From Flavobacteriaceae bacterium UBA7302 (GTDB lineage: Bacteria; Bacteroidota; Bacteroidia; Flavobacteriales; Flavobacteriaceae): 64,000 nt of DNA. A model generated the notes under the pieces. That model was not told where the DNA came from. It saw only the letters and a list, made by a program, of their open reading frames with translations, and ran no database searches. The stretch covers positions 248,001-312,000 of the forward strand of contig DKQS01000006.1 of NCBI GenBank assembly GCA_002471825.1. Reading direction: 5' to 3'. Each line of letters starts with the position of its first letter. The first letter of the stretch is position 1. Of the stretch, positions 56,250 through 64,000 are shown in pieces. Position numbers and translations under genes: made by a program.

Positions 56250-56293
56250 GTAACCATTGTTACTGCCTCCTCCATACATCCGCAATAATTTTG
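56250..56293 (+). promoter_or_regulatory. Proximal operator and -7 box for the TolC-RND unit
   Basis: GTAAC-CATT-GTTAC at 56250-56263 (centre 56256.5) and a full-match -7 box TAATTTTG at 56286-56293, 29.5 bases apart. Predicted start near 56299, leaving about 17 bases to the ATG. Confidence 0.7.
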
Positions 56294-56315
56294 TTTGAAA
56301 TTAAAAACGGATTCT

Positions 56316-57623
56316 ATGAATTACAAACTGTTCATTTTAAGTTTTTTTATTTCCTTATTGACTTGGGGACAAGAACGACAAACACTGAATGAAATAGATT
56401 TTATCAACAAGGTGAAAAGTGAAAACATTCAGGTAAAAAGATCAATCCAAGAAATAAACCAAGCAAAGGCTGAGTATTTGCAATCCAATGCGTTATTTCT
56501 TCCAAATATTACCGCATCACATTCCGCAATGCTTACTACCAATCCTTTAATGGCATTTGGTTCCAAGCTAAATCAAGGAATTTTAACCCAAAACGATTTT
56601 AACCCCAGTCTATTAAATAATCCGGTAGCAACGAGAAACTTCGCTACCATTCTACAAATTGAACAACCCCTACTCAATGCGGATGGTTTGTATCAACGAA
56701 AAGCAGCAAAGGAAGCATTGGAAGCCACAAAACTTCAAGTGACTCGAAAAAATGATTACCTCATTATTGAGTCCAAAAAAGCTTATATGCAGTTGCAATT
56801 GACCTATCAAGGCTTGGAAGTTATGCAGAAGGCTAGTGAACTCTTAAACCGATTGAAAAAGCAAACTCAAGATTTTTATTCGGAAGGCCTCGTCCAAAAA
56901 TCAGATGTATTGGCCATTGAAATTCGAGTATTGGAAATTGAGAATTCGATCAAGACTACCAAAAGTCATATCGTAAACATCTCCAACTATCTATCGTTTC
57001 TGATGAATTCGAAAACTGAGGTCATCTATCAGCCTAACAATGACATACAAGTCAGCAATCCTGAAATGAATTTGGCCAACACCCTTCCAATGAGTCGCGC
57101 TGACATACGCGCCATGGAACACGCAACCAATAGCAGAAAAAACATGTTGCAATCCGATAAACTGAGCTATTTACCGCGATTAAATGCCTTTGGAAGTTAT
57201 GAATTGTACGACAATCAAATTTTTCAAGGAGGTGCCAACGGATACATTATTGGAGCTCAATTAAAGTGGGACATCTTTAAGGGAAGCAAACGAATTGGGA
57301 AGATTCAAAAGTCGAAAGCAGCTTTTGAAGCATCGAAATTGGCTTTGGATGAATACAAGATGCAAAGTGAATTAGAATTGCGTAAAACCCAACGACTTCT
57401 GTCAGACGCCAAACGAAGCCTACAATTTTCGAAACTAGGGGTTGAACAATCAGAAGAAGTACTTCGAATCAAAACCAATCGATTTAATGAAGGTTTGGAA
57501 AAAATAACGAATGTATTGGAGGCAGAAACCAAAGTTTCTGAAAGGCGTCTCGCCTATTACCACGCCATTTATCAGCACAATACTTTACACAACTATTTAG
57601 AATTTTTAACAAAAGAAAATTAA
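56316..57623 (+). CDS. TolC family outer-membrane efflux protein
   Basis: A 435-residue TolC/OEP protein from the ATG at 56316 (TTG 56295 precedes it in frame but is upstream of the predicted transcription start). Signal peptide MNYKLFILSFFISLLTWG-Q. Two OEP repeats of long amphipathic helices are visible, with turns such as QRKAAKEALEATKLQ and RFNEGLEKITNVLEAETK, and the second beta pair near YIIGAQLKWDIFKGSKR. It forms the trimeric outer-membrane channel of a tripartite efflux pump with the adaptor and RND permease encoded next (one base and three bases apart). Confidence 0.92.
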   Translation: MNYKLFILSFFISLLTWGQERQTLNEIDFINKVKSENIQVKRSIQEINQAKAEYLQSNALFLPNITASHSAMLTTNPLMAFGSKLNQGILTQNDFNPSLLNNPVATRNFATILQIEQPLLNADGLYQRKAAKEALEATKLQVTRKNDYLIIESKKAYMQLQLTYQGLEVMQKASELLNRLKKQTQDFYSEGLVQKSDVLAIEIRVLEIENSIKTTKSHIVNISNYLSFLMNSKTEVIYQPNNDIQVSNPEMNLANTLPMSRADIRAMEHATNSRKNMLQSDKLSYLPRLNAFGSYELYDNQIFQGGANGYIIGAQLKWDIFKGSKRIGKIQKSKAAFEASKLALDEYKMQSELELRKTQRLLSDAKRSLQFSKLGVEQSEEVLRIKTNRFNEGLEKITNVLEAETKVSERRLAYYHAIYQHNTLHNYLEFLTKEN

Positions 57624-57624
57624 A

Positions 57625-58695
57625 ATGAAAAAACAATATAGTATTTCAGTACTTGCCCTTCTGGTGATGATCGTCTCATGTTCCAATCCGAAAAAGGAGC
57701 TTTCTCAAAATGACAAACCAATTTTAGTAGAAACAAAAACTGTACAAGCTACCAATCAGAATCAATCCATTGAAATAAGTGGTACGGTTCAAGGAGTCAA
57801 CCATGCCAACCTCAGCACAAGGCTAATGGGTATTGTTACGAATGTACAAGTTAAGGTGGGCGATTTTGTCAAGAAAGGAAGCTTGTTACTATCCATCGAT
57901 AGTAAGGATGTTCAGGCCCAATTAGCTCAGGCAAAAGCGAATAAACTTAGGGCCGAAGCACATTACGAAAACGTAAAAAAGAACTACGATCGATTTGAAA
58001 ACCTTTTTCAAAAGAATAGCGCTACTCAAAAAGAGTTGGATGACATCACTACACAATTAAAAGCAGCAAAATCTCAACTTGAAATGGCCGATGAAGCCGT
58101 CAATCAAGTGAAAGCTCAATTGTCTTACACCGATGTCCGAGCACCTTTTGATGGGGTCATTACAACCATCAACATAAAAAAAGGAAATCTTGCCAACCCT
58201 GGAATGCCCCTACTCGGAATTGAAGAAAATCAAAATTTTGAAGTAAGAGCAACTATTTCTGAATTTGATATAGCAAACGTAAAGGCAGGTCAAACCGTCA
58301 AAGTAGCCATTCCCTCTATGGATAAAATCATGGAAGGAAAAATTACCGAATTGGGAAGCTCTTCTACCAACCTTGGTGGTCAATACCAAATGGTGGTTTC
58401 CGTTCCCAAAGCTGAGAACCTTTATTCTGGGATGTATGCAAAAGTGCAAATCCCGAATCAGCAAACCAAAGACTCTTCCATCCGAATTCCTAAAGAAGTT
58501 TTAGTTCGCAAGGGTCAGTTAACGGGCTTGTATACCATTAGTGAAATGAACACAGCGATTTTAAGATGGATTCAACTAGGCCAAGATTTGGGCGCTGAAG
58601 TGGAAGTTGTTGCCGGATTAAGTGTGGGTGAAACCTACGTAGTAAAGAGCGATGAAAAGTTGTTTAATGGATCTAAAATATCTGTAAATCAATAA
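57625..58695 (+). CDS. RND efflux periplasmic adaptor (membrane fusion protein)
   Basis: A 356-residue adaptor of the HlyD/MFP family with a lipoprotein signal (lipobox VSC after MIV, Cys ~19). Order: barrel-sandwich hybrid half (ISGTVQGVNHANLSTRLMG, VKVGDFVKKGSLLLSID), coiled-coil hairpin (LAQAKANKLRAEAHYENVKKN ... AAKSQLEMADEAVNQVKAQ), second half (VRAPFDGVITTINIKKGNL), beta-barrel and membrane-proximal domain (VLVRKGQLTGLYTIS). It links TolC and the RND pump. It starts one base after the tolC stop. Confidence 0.93.
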   Translation: MKKQYSISVLALLVMIVSCSNPKKELSQNDKPILVETKTVQATNQNQSIEISGTVQGVNHANLSTRLMGIVTNVQVKVGDFVKKGSLLLSIDSKDVQAQLAQAKANKLRAEAHYENVKKNYDRFENLFQKNSATQKELDDITTQLKAAKSQLEMADEAVNQVKAQLSYTDVRAPFDGVITTINIKKGNLANPGMPLLGIEENQNFEVRATISEFDIANVKAGQTVKVAIPSMDKIMEGKITELGSSSTNLGGQYQMVVSVPKAENLYSGMYAKVQIPNQQTKDSSIRIPKEVLVRKGQLTGLYTISEMNTAILRWIQLGQDLGAEVEVVAGLSVGETYVVKSDEKLFNGSKISVNQ

Positions 58696-58698
58696 ACT

Positions 58699-61600
58699 AT
58701 GAAAGACGGATTAGCAGGAAAAATAGCCCGAGGTTTTCTAACCTCAAAGCTCACCGTATTGCTAATGATTGTATTTATGATCATTGGTGTCTACAGTTCA
58801 TTTTTAATTCCGAGAGAAGAAGAACCTCAGATCGACGTTCCGATGGCCGACATTTTCGTTGGCTATCCTGGAGCCAGTCCGAAGGAAGTGGAATCGAGAG
58901 TGGTAAAACCTCTAGAAAAGATTATTTCTAACATCAAGGGAGTGGAATATGTCTATGCAACCGCCATGAAAGATCAGGCCATGGTAATTGTCCAATTCTA
59001 TGTTGGAGAAGACATTGAACGCTCCTTTGTTAAACTCTATAATGAGATCAGCAAACACATGGATCTAATGCCCAAGGGCGTTACCCTTCCTTTGGTAAAA
59101 ACTAGAGCCATTGACGATGTACCTATGTTGGGATTGACACTGTGGAGTGAGACCTATTCGGACTTTCAATTGAGTAACATTGCTCAAGAACTGACCAATG
59201 AAATTGAGAAAATCAACGACGTAGCCATCACCAAAAAAATAGGGGGTCGCGAACGTCAGATCAAGATCGAATTGGACAAAGACAAACTATCCGCTAGAGG
59301 TTTGCAAGTCCTCGATATTGCTCAAAACATCAAAGCCAACCATAGTCAAATGAGTTCGGGAAGCTTTAAAAAGGCCGATCAAGAGTTTTTAGTATCTACC
59401 GGCAAGTTCCTTCAAAGTAAAACAGATGTGGAAAATTTGATTGTTGGTACTCAAAACAATCAACCTGTTTATCTAAAACAAGTGGCTATTGTTACCGATG
59501 GACCTGAAATACCCAAAAACTATGTAAACCATGGCTTCGGCGGGGCAAGTGTCAAAAAAGAAAACTTTCAGGCAGCATATCCAGCGGTTACCTTATCAAT
59601 CGCAAAAAGAAAAGGAGCTGATGCCATGAAGATTTCGGACGTAGTCTTAAACAAAGTAGAACGATTAAAGTCCACTTTGATTCCGAATGAAGTGCATGTG
59701 GAAGTCACTCGAAATTACGGAGAAACAGCCTCTCAGAAAGTATCCGAACTCCTACTCCACCTAATCGGAGCCATTGTAGCCGTGACTTTGGTTGTAATGC
59801 TTGCCATGGGATGGCGTGGTGGTTTGGTCGTTTTCTTATCGGTTCCAATCACCTTCGCCCTTACACTATTGAGTTACTATTTATTGGATTATACGCTCAA
59901 TAGAATCACCTTATTTGCCCTGGTATTTGTAACGGGTATTGTGGTAGACGATTCCATCATCATTGCAGAAAATATGCACCGTCATTTCAAAATGAAACGT
60001 TTGCCTTTTAAACAGGCTGCGATTTACGCCATCAATGAGGTAGGAAATCCAACTATTTTGGCAACGTTTACCGTAATTGCATCGGTATTGCCCATGGCGT
60101 TTGTTTCCGGATTGATGGGGCCTTATATGAGTCCGATGCCAATTGGTGCTTCCATTGCAATGATTCTTTCCCTGTTTGTTGCTTTGACCATTACCCCTTA
60201 TTTGGGTTATTTATTCCTTCGTGAAAAAGGGTCTAACGAAGAAAAGGGCTCTGCAAACGAACATGAAATCGAAAGAAACTTCATATTTAGATTGTATGAG
60301 AAATTAGAAAAACCCCTCATCGAAAACAAAAAGAAACGATGGGCCTTTTTAGGAGTTACAGTACTTCTTTTGTTAGGTTCTATGGTGATGTTCTTTACAA
60401 AAGATGTAGCCGTAAAAATGCTTCCTTTTGACAACAAGAATGAGTTTCAAGTAGTGATCGATATGCCAGAGGGCACTACCCTAGAACGAACTGCCGTGGT
60501 GACCCAAGAAATTGCGCAGTTTCTCACCAACAGACCTGAAGTAACCCATTATCAAAGCTATGTGGGCACCAGTGCTCCAATTACTTTTAACGGGTTGGTA
60601 CGTCATTACGACTTGCGCGGAGGATCCAACATGGCAGATATTCAAGTCAATCTAATCGACAAACACGATCGATCTGAACAGAGTCATGATATTGCCAAGC
60701 TTTTCCGTCCCGAAATACAGCGAATTGCTAAAAAATTCGGCGCCAATGTTAAAATTGTAGAGGTTCCACCAGGTCCGCCAGTCTTGTCGACCATAGTTGC
60801 CGAAGTTTACGGTCCAGATTATGATCAACAAATACAAGTGGCCAAAGAAGTAAAAGGCATATTGGAAAACACCCAAGATGTAGTAGATACAGATTGGATG
60901 GTTGAAGCTCCCCAAAAGGAATTTGAGCTCATCATCAATAAAGACAAAGCCATGCGCTACGGAATCGCTCCTCAGCAAATAACCCATACCATCAGAACTG
61001 TTTTATCTGAGGATGCCATTGCCTATTTGTATAACGAAGAAGCTTATCAAAATATTCCCATCATCTTTGATGTCTCAAATGCTCAAAAGTCATCCATCGA
61101 ACAATTAATGAACTTCAAGTTGAAATCTTCACGGGGCATCATGATTCCTGTTTCGGATATGGTTTCTGTGGAAGAAAGAGCAAAGGACAAGAGTATTTAT
61201 CGAAAAAATCAAAAACGCGTGGTTTACATCATGGCCGATATGGCTGGTGAACTAGAAAGTCCTGTTTACGCCATTTTAGGAATGACCGACAAACTAAATT
61301 CAATTGAACTCCCAAAAGGATATGCAATGAATGAATTGTATGCCAGTCAGCCCGATTTTGAAGAGGATTTTACGGTTAAATGGGATGGTGAATGGCAAAT
61401 CACTCTAGAAGTTTTTCGTGATTTGGGAATTGCATTCCTCGGTGTAATTGTGATTATTTACATGCTTATTGTTGGATGGTTTCAAAACTTTAAAGCCCCT
61501 GTGGTAATGATGGTTGCCATTCCGCTTTCTTTAGTAGGAATTGTCCTTGGACATTGGCTAATGGGAGCTTTCTTTACGGCGACTTCCTTTATCGGCATGA

Positions 61601-61896
61601 TTGCTTTAGCCGGAATTATGGTTCGAAATTCGGTACTGTTAATCGACTTCGTAAACTTAAGATTGGCTGATGGCGTACCCTTTAAACAAGCCGTAATTGA
61701 AGCAGGAGCCGTAAGAACCACACCCATCCTTTTAACAGCAGGAACGGTGGTAATTGGTGCCTTTGTGATATTGTTCGATCCAATTTTTCAAGGATTGGCA
61801 ATCTCCCTCATGGGCGGAACCATTGCCTCCACAGTATTAACCTTATTAGTAGTGCCCTTGGTGTATTACATGATTGAAAAAAAGAACTACGAGTAA
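58699..61896 (+). CDS. RND family efflux permease (HAE1-type)
   Basis: A 1065-residue inner-membrane pump with twelve membrane helices and two large periplasmic loops. TM1 is LTVLLMIVFMIIGVYSSFLI; the porter domain has GYPGASPKEVESRVVKPLEK; TM4 has GIVVDDSIIIAENM with the proton-relay pair Asp417-Asp418; the second half has IPLSLVGIVLGHWL and GIMVRNSVLLIDF. It fits HAE1-like hydrophobe/amphiphile exporters rather than heavy-metal CusA (no Met relay seen). Substrate is unknown; the neighbours hint at thiol or redox stress metabolites. It is the third gene of the TolC-adaptor-RND operon. Confidence 0.94.
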   Translation: MKDGLAGKIARGFLTSKLTVLLMIVFMIIGVYSSFLIPREEEPQIDVPMADIFVGYPGASPKEVESRVVKPLEKIISNIKGVEYVYATAMKDQAMVIVQFYVGEDIERSFVKLYNEISKHMDLMPKGVTLPLVKTRAIDDVPMLGLTLWSETYSDFQLSNIAQELTNEIEKINDVAITKKIGGRERQIKIELDKDKLSARGLQVLDIAQNIKANHSQMSSGSFKKADQEFLVSTGKFLQSKTDVENLIVGTQNNQPVYLKQVAIVTDGPEIPKNYVNHGFGGASVKKENFQAAYPAVTLSIAKRKGADAMKISDVVLNKVERLKSTLIPNEVHVEVTRNYGETASQKVSELLLHLIGAIVAVTLVVMLAMGWRGGLVVFLSVPITFALTLLSYYLLDYTLNRITLFALVFVTGIVVDDSIIIAENMHRHFKMKRLPFKQAAIYAINEVGNPTILATFTVIASVLPMAFVSGLMGPYMSPMPIGASIAMILSLFVALTITPYLGYLFLREKGSNEEKGSANEHEIERNFIFRLYEKLEKPLIENKKKRWAFLGVTVLLLLGSMVMFFTKDVAVKMLPFDNKNEFQVVIDMPEGTTLERTAVVTQEIAQFLTNRPEVTHYQSYVGTSAPITFNGLVRHYDLRGGSNMADIQVNLIDKHDRSEQSHDIAKLFRPEIQRIAKKFGANVKIVEVPPGPPVLSTIVAEVYGPDYDQQIQVAKEVKGILENTQDVVDTDWMVEAPQKEFELIINKDKAMRYGIAPQQITHTIRTVLSEDAIAYLYNEEAYQNIPIIFDVSNAQKSSIEQLMNFKLKSSRGIMIPVSDMVSVEERAKDKSIYRKNQKRVVYIMADMAGELESPVYAILGMTDKLNSIELPKGYAMNELYASQPDFEEDFTVKWDGEWQITLEVFRDLGIAFLGVIVIIYMLIVGWFQNFKAPVVMMVAIPLSLVGIVLGHWLMGAFFTATSFIGMIALAGIMVRNSVLLIDFVNLRLADGVPFKQAVIEAGAVRTTPILLTAGTVVIGAFVILFDPIFQGLAISLMGGTIASTVLTLLVVPLVYYMIEKKNYE

Positions 61897-61965
61897 AATT
61901 GAATCACGAAACAAGAATCCTTGATTCAGGATTAAGTTGACTAATGACAATTAAAACAGGAAATT

Positions 61966-62154
61966 ATGATTAATAGATATATCCGAGCCATTGCAGGCTT
62001 ATTCACCATAATCAGTGTATTTCTAGCTATGTATGTAGACCAAAGATGGCTTTGGTTTACCTTATTTGTAGGTGCTAATTTGTTACAATCGTCCATTACC
62101 AAATGGTGTTTGATGGAAGATATTTTGAGAAAGGTTTTGAAAGTGAAGAACTAA
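61966..62154 (+). CDS. DUF2892 (YgaP-like) membrane protein
   Basis: A 62-residue protein with two membrane helices (about residues 6-22 and 28-44), matching DUF2892: NRYIRAIAGLFTIISV, then WLWFTLFVGANLLQSSITKWC and MEDILRKV. In E. coli YgaP this helical pair anchors a rhodanese domain; here it stands alone. It retains a cysteine (TKWC, about 47), at the position common to the family. It follows the RND gene by 69 bases, and no promoter box or terminator separates them, so it is probably part of the pump operon. Confidence 0.86.
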   Translation: MINRYIRAIAGLFTIISVFLAMYVDQRWLWFTLFVGANLLQSSITKWCLMEDILRKVLKVKN

Positions 62155-62220
62155 ATAGTTGAAATTAAGGTTTGTGAAAAAGTACTAACTTTATAGGAAT
62201 CAATCAATTCAACAAACCTT

Positions 62221-63570
62221 ATGTTTCAAAATCCACTGTCCATTTGGATTGGTATTGCATTTCTTTTTGCAAGCACGATTTCAAATGCCCAAAAGACAAA
62301 TACTTCCGAAAAATTAATCGGTCATTGGGAAGGGGCGTTCATCAAGAACAATAGCTATCAAAAAATAGAAATTGAATTTTCTAAAAGAGATCAAAAAATT
62401 TTCAGTTTCCAGATTATGGATGAGTGGCATCCCTCCTTTGGAGAATTTGAAGTACTTGTTTCAATTGATAGTATTGGAACCATAAAATTCAATACGGGTC
62501 TTGGAAAGGCCTTGTTAACTTTAGACGGCAATAATCTTGAATTGATTGGTAATTTAAATGGTTACAATCCCGCTATTTATCTACATCTCAAAAAAGTAGC
62601 CAATCCTCCTAGGCCAAGTTTTATTTTGGAAGAGTTGAATGTTTCCACCGAGGCTGGTAGCATCTATGGACATTTACACGTTCCAAAGATTCGAAGTAAA
62701 ACCGCAGTCATTTTAGTCGGTGGCAGGGGATGTTATCCAGATCAGACCAAATATAATCTGTATGCTAAGTTCTTTAGAAAATATGGAATAAGTGTATTGG
62801 CCTATCAAAAAAGGGGTACTGGAAAATCATCTGGCAATTGTAATCAAGCAACCATTGGTGATCTTTCAAATGATGTTATAGCATTAAAACGATATCTTGA
62901 AAATCATTCCAATGGCTACGAAAAGATTGGAGTACTGGGTATCAGTGCTGGTGGTTGGACAATGACAAAAGCTTCCGAAAAAACAAATTTTGACTTCATG
63001 ATTAGCATTGTTGGACCCTCTACTTCGGTTCGGGAGCAACAAATGCAATCGATGCATTATGGGGCGGATTTCTACCAACTTTCATCCAAGGCGAAAGAGA
63101 ATATTGAGCAATACACAAATTTAATGTTTGATGCAAAACCAAATGTAAAAGGGTATCAATCCATGGCTGATTTACTAGCATTAGCCAAAAAAGAAAAATG
63201 GAATGTCCTACTCGAAGATACCGATGTACCAAAAGATGCAAATTCGATGGAGAAATTATGGGTACGTAGACACAACTTCGACCCGAGAAAGGCCTTAGCA
63301 AGTTTTGAAAATCCCTTTTTAGTCATTTATGGTTCCAGAGATTGGATTGTACCTCAAAAAGAAAATGTGGATCGATTAAAGGAGCTATTTAAAGGACGAG
63401 AAAAGCTATTAACTACCGTTGTTGCTTACGGTGCCGAGCACGGTATGGAAAAGGAGGCCAAAATGATAGCGGTAAACGATCGTCAAAGTTATTGGCACTT
63501 CTATCGGATCTCATCACAGGTGAGAATAGAAATTGTAAAATTTTTAGAAAAAAATAAGCTTATTGATTGA
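62221..63570 (+). CDS. Exported alpha/beta hydrolase with N-terminal beta domain
   Basis: A 449-residue protein with a signal peptide ending near FASTISNA-Q. Residues ~30-130 are an N-terminal beta domain (LIGHWEGAFIKNNSYQKIEIEF). Residues ~140-445 are an alpha/beta hydrolase: oxyanion strand VILVGGRGCYP, the LAYQKRGTGKSSG loop, nucleophile elbow GISAGGWT (GxSxG), the acid in FLVIYGSRDWIVPQ, and His in YGAEHGMEKEA. It resembles bacterial S9/CocE-like or BD-FAE-like esterases and peptidases of the cell surface; substrate unknown. A TAACTTTA element about 35 bases upstream may be its -7 box. Confidence 0.88.
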   Translation: MFQNPLSIWIGIAFLFASTISNAQKTNTSEKLIGHWEGAFIKNNSYQKIEIEFSKRDQKIFSFQIMDEWHPSFGEFEVLVSIDSIGTIKFNTGLGKALLTLDGNNLELIGNLNGYNPAIYLHLKKVANPPRPSFILEELNVSTEAGSIYGHLHVPKIRSKTAVILVGGRGCYPDQTKYNLYAKFFRKYGISVLAYQKRGTGKSSGNCNQATIGDLSNDVIALKRYLENHSNGYEKIGVLGISAGGWTMTKASEKTNFDFMISIVGPSTSVREQQMQSMHYGADFYQLSSKAKENIEQYTNLMFDAKPNVKGYQSMADLLALAKKEKWNVLLEDTDVPKDANSMEKLWVRRHNFDPRKALASFENPFLVIYGSRDWIVPQKENVDRLKELFKGREKLLTTVVAYGAEHGMEKEAKMIAVNDRQSYWHFYRISSQVRIEIVKFLEKNKLID

Positions 63571-63600
63571 TTGAACTTCGCGGATATGACAAGCAAGCCG

Positions 63601-63608
63601 TATCTTTG
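63601..63608 (+). promoter_or_regulatory. -7 box for the terminal small membrane protein gene
   Basis: TATCTTTG followed by CA is the typical Flavobacteriia promoter core. Transcription would begin near 63614, leaving about 27 bases to the ATG. Confidence 0.6.
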
Positions 63609-63640
63609 CATTCAGTAAAAACTGACTAAAAAATAATATC

Positions 63641-64000
63641 ATGAAAGCACATACTGCAAGTCTAATCAACGCCATTTTATTAATCACCTTATCCGCTTGG
63701 GGCTATTTCTCTTCAGACACTCCATCTGTTACCGCTTTAATCCCAACGTTTTTTGGGATCGCTTTGTTAGCGATGAACAAAGGCGTGAAAAACGAAAACA
63801 AAGCCATCGCTCATATCGCTGTATTGGTTACTTTGTTAATGGTTTTCGGGCTTATCAAACCTTTAATGGGTGCAATGGAAAGAGGTGACAATGCGGCTAC
63901 AATTCGTGTAGCAGTAATGTTAGTGAGTACCTTATTTGCCATGGTTTTCTTTGTAAGAAGTTTTATCGAAGCCAGAAAAAACAGAGCCAAATCTGAATAA
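63641..64000 (+). CDS. Small four-helix membrane protein
   Basis: A 119-residue integral membrane protein whose TAA ends on the last base of the window. Four hydrophobic segments are visible: residues ~5-22 (ASLINAILLITLSAWGYF), ~30-46 (VTALIPTFFGIALLAMN), ~56-74 (IAHIAVLVTLLMVFGLIK) and ~88-108 (VAVMLVSTLFAMVFFVRSF), followed by a basic tail (ARKNRAKSE). It resembles short conserved membrane proteins of unknown function found across bacteria. It has its own promoter and is not clearly linked to the hydrolase gene upstream. Confidence 0.8.
   Translation: MKAHTASLINAILLITLSAWGYFSSDTPSVTALIPTFFGIALLAMNKGVKNENKAIAHIAVLVTLLMVFGLIKPLMGAMERGDNAATIRVAVMLVSTLFAMVFFVRSFIEARKNRAKSE

Noticed and set aside
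62167..62220. 9-base inverted repeat AAGGTTTGT/ACAAACCTT around the leader of the alpha/beta hydrolase gene
   Set aside because: The left arm lies upstream of the likely transcription start (TAACTTTA box near 62184), so an RNA hairpin would not form; the spacing is also too wide for a dimeric operator.

Overview
This window comes from the chromosome of a member of Bacteroidota, most likely class Flavobacteriia. It is AT-rich. The families point the same way: DUF6452/DUF6048, DUF4290, DUF1835, DUF7935-like and DUF2490 proteins, a DnaJ with only two zinc-binding repeats, and an adjacent parE/parC pair. Promoters carry the Bacteroidetes -7 box TAnnTTTG, and Shine-Dalgarno sequences are rare. Nearly all of it is ordinary, densely packed housekeeping sequence. 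I see no tRNA, rRNA operon, CRISPR array, insertion sequence, prophage or attachment site.

Layout. 1-6.8 kb: 3' part of an rlmD-type rRNA methyltransferase, a pterin dehydratase, two envelope proteins, then a run with a 2OG-Fe(II) oxygenase, SUI1/YciH factor, DUF1835 protein, nucleoside phosphorylase, cytosolic solute-binding-fold protein and a 52-residue lipoprotein. 6.8-10.9 kb: ung and mutS2 transcribed divergently, a small exported protein and an M23 peptidase. 11-20 kb, all minus strand: aconitase, RNase P RNA, dnaJ-grpE, murA, DUF4290, UvrD/PcrA helicase. 20-26.5 kb: M20 amidohydrolase, a membrane-anchored protein, and a formate block (pflB, pflA, OFA-family transporter). 26.5-30 kb: a cobalamin-riboswitch-controlled TonB receptor divergent from a metal/cobalamin-type binding lipoprotein. 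30-36 kb, minus: parE, small membrane protein, parC, DUF2834, racemase-like protein. 36-48.4 kb: lysA, three acetyltransferases, envelope proteins, M24 peptidase, gcvT, GH16 glucanase, MBL hydrolase and ppdK. 48.5-54 kb: cysE-cysM, a kinase-like orphan, two beta-propeller lipoproteins and a HAD hydrolase. 54.1-62.2 kb: a Crp/Fnr regulator followed by a c-type cytochrome/DUF3365 lipoprotein, thioredoxin, a complete TolC/adaptor/RND pump and a DUF2892 membrane protein. The end holds an alpha/beta hydrolase and a small membrane protein.

The most interesting signal is regulatory. Four promoters (pflB, ppdK, the cytochrome-thioredoxin unit and the TolC-RND unit) each carry a palindrome of the form nnnAC-N4-GTnnn. 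In all four the palindrome centre lies exactly 29.5 bp upstream of the first base of the -7 box, which is what class II Crp/Fnr activation predicts. Two operator variants occur: ATGAC-N4-GTCAT-like at the fermentation/central-carbon genes and GTAAC-N4-GTTAC beside the local Crp/Fnr gene. That regulator has a C-x5-CC cysteine cluster. The 54-62 kb region is therefore the best candidate for a poorly described redox- or thiol-responsive efflux system.
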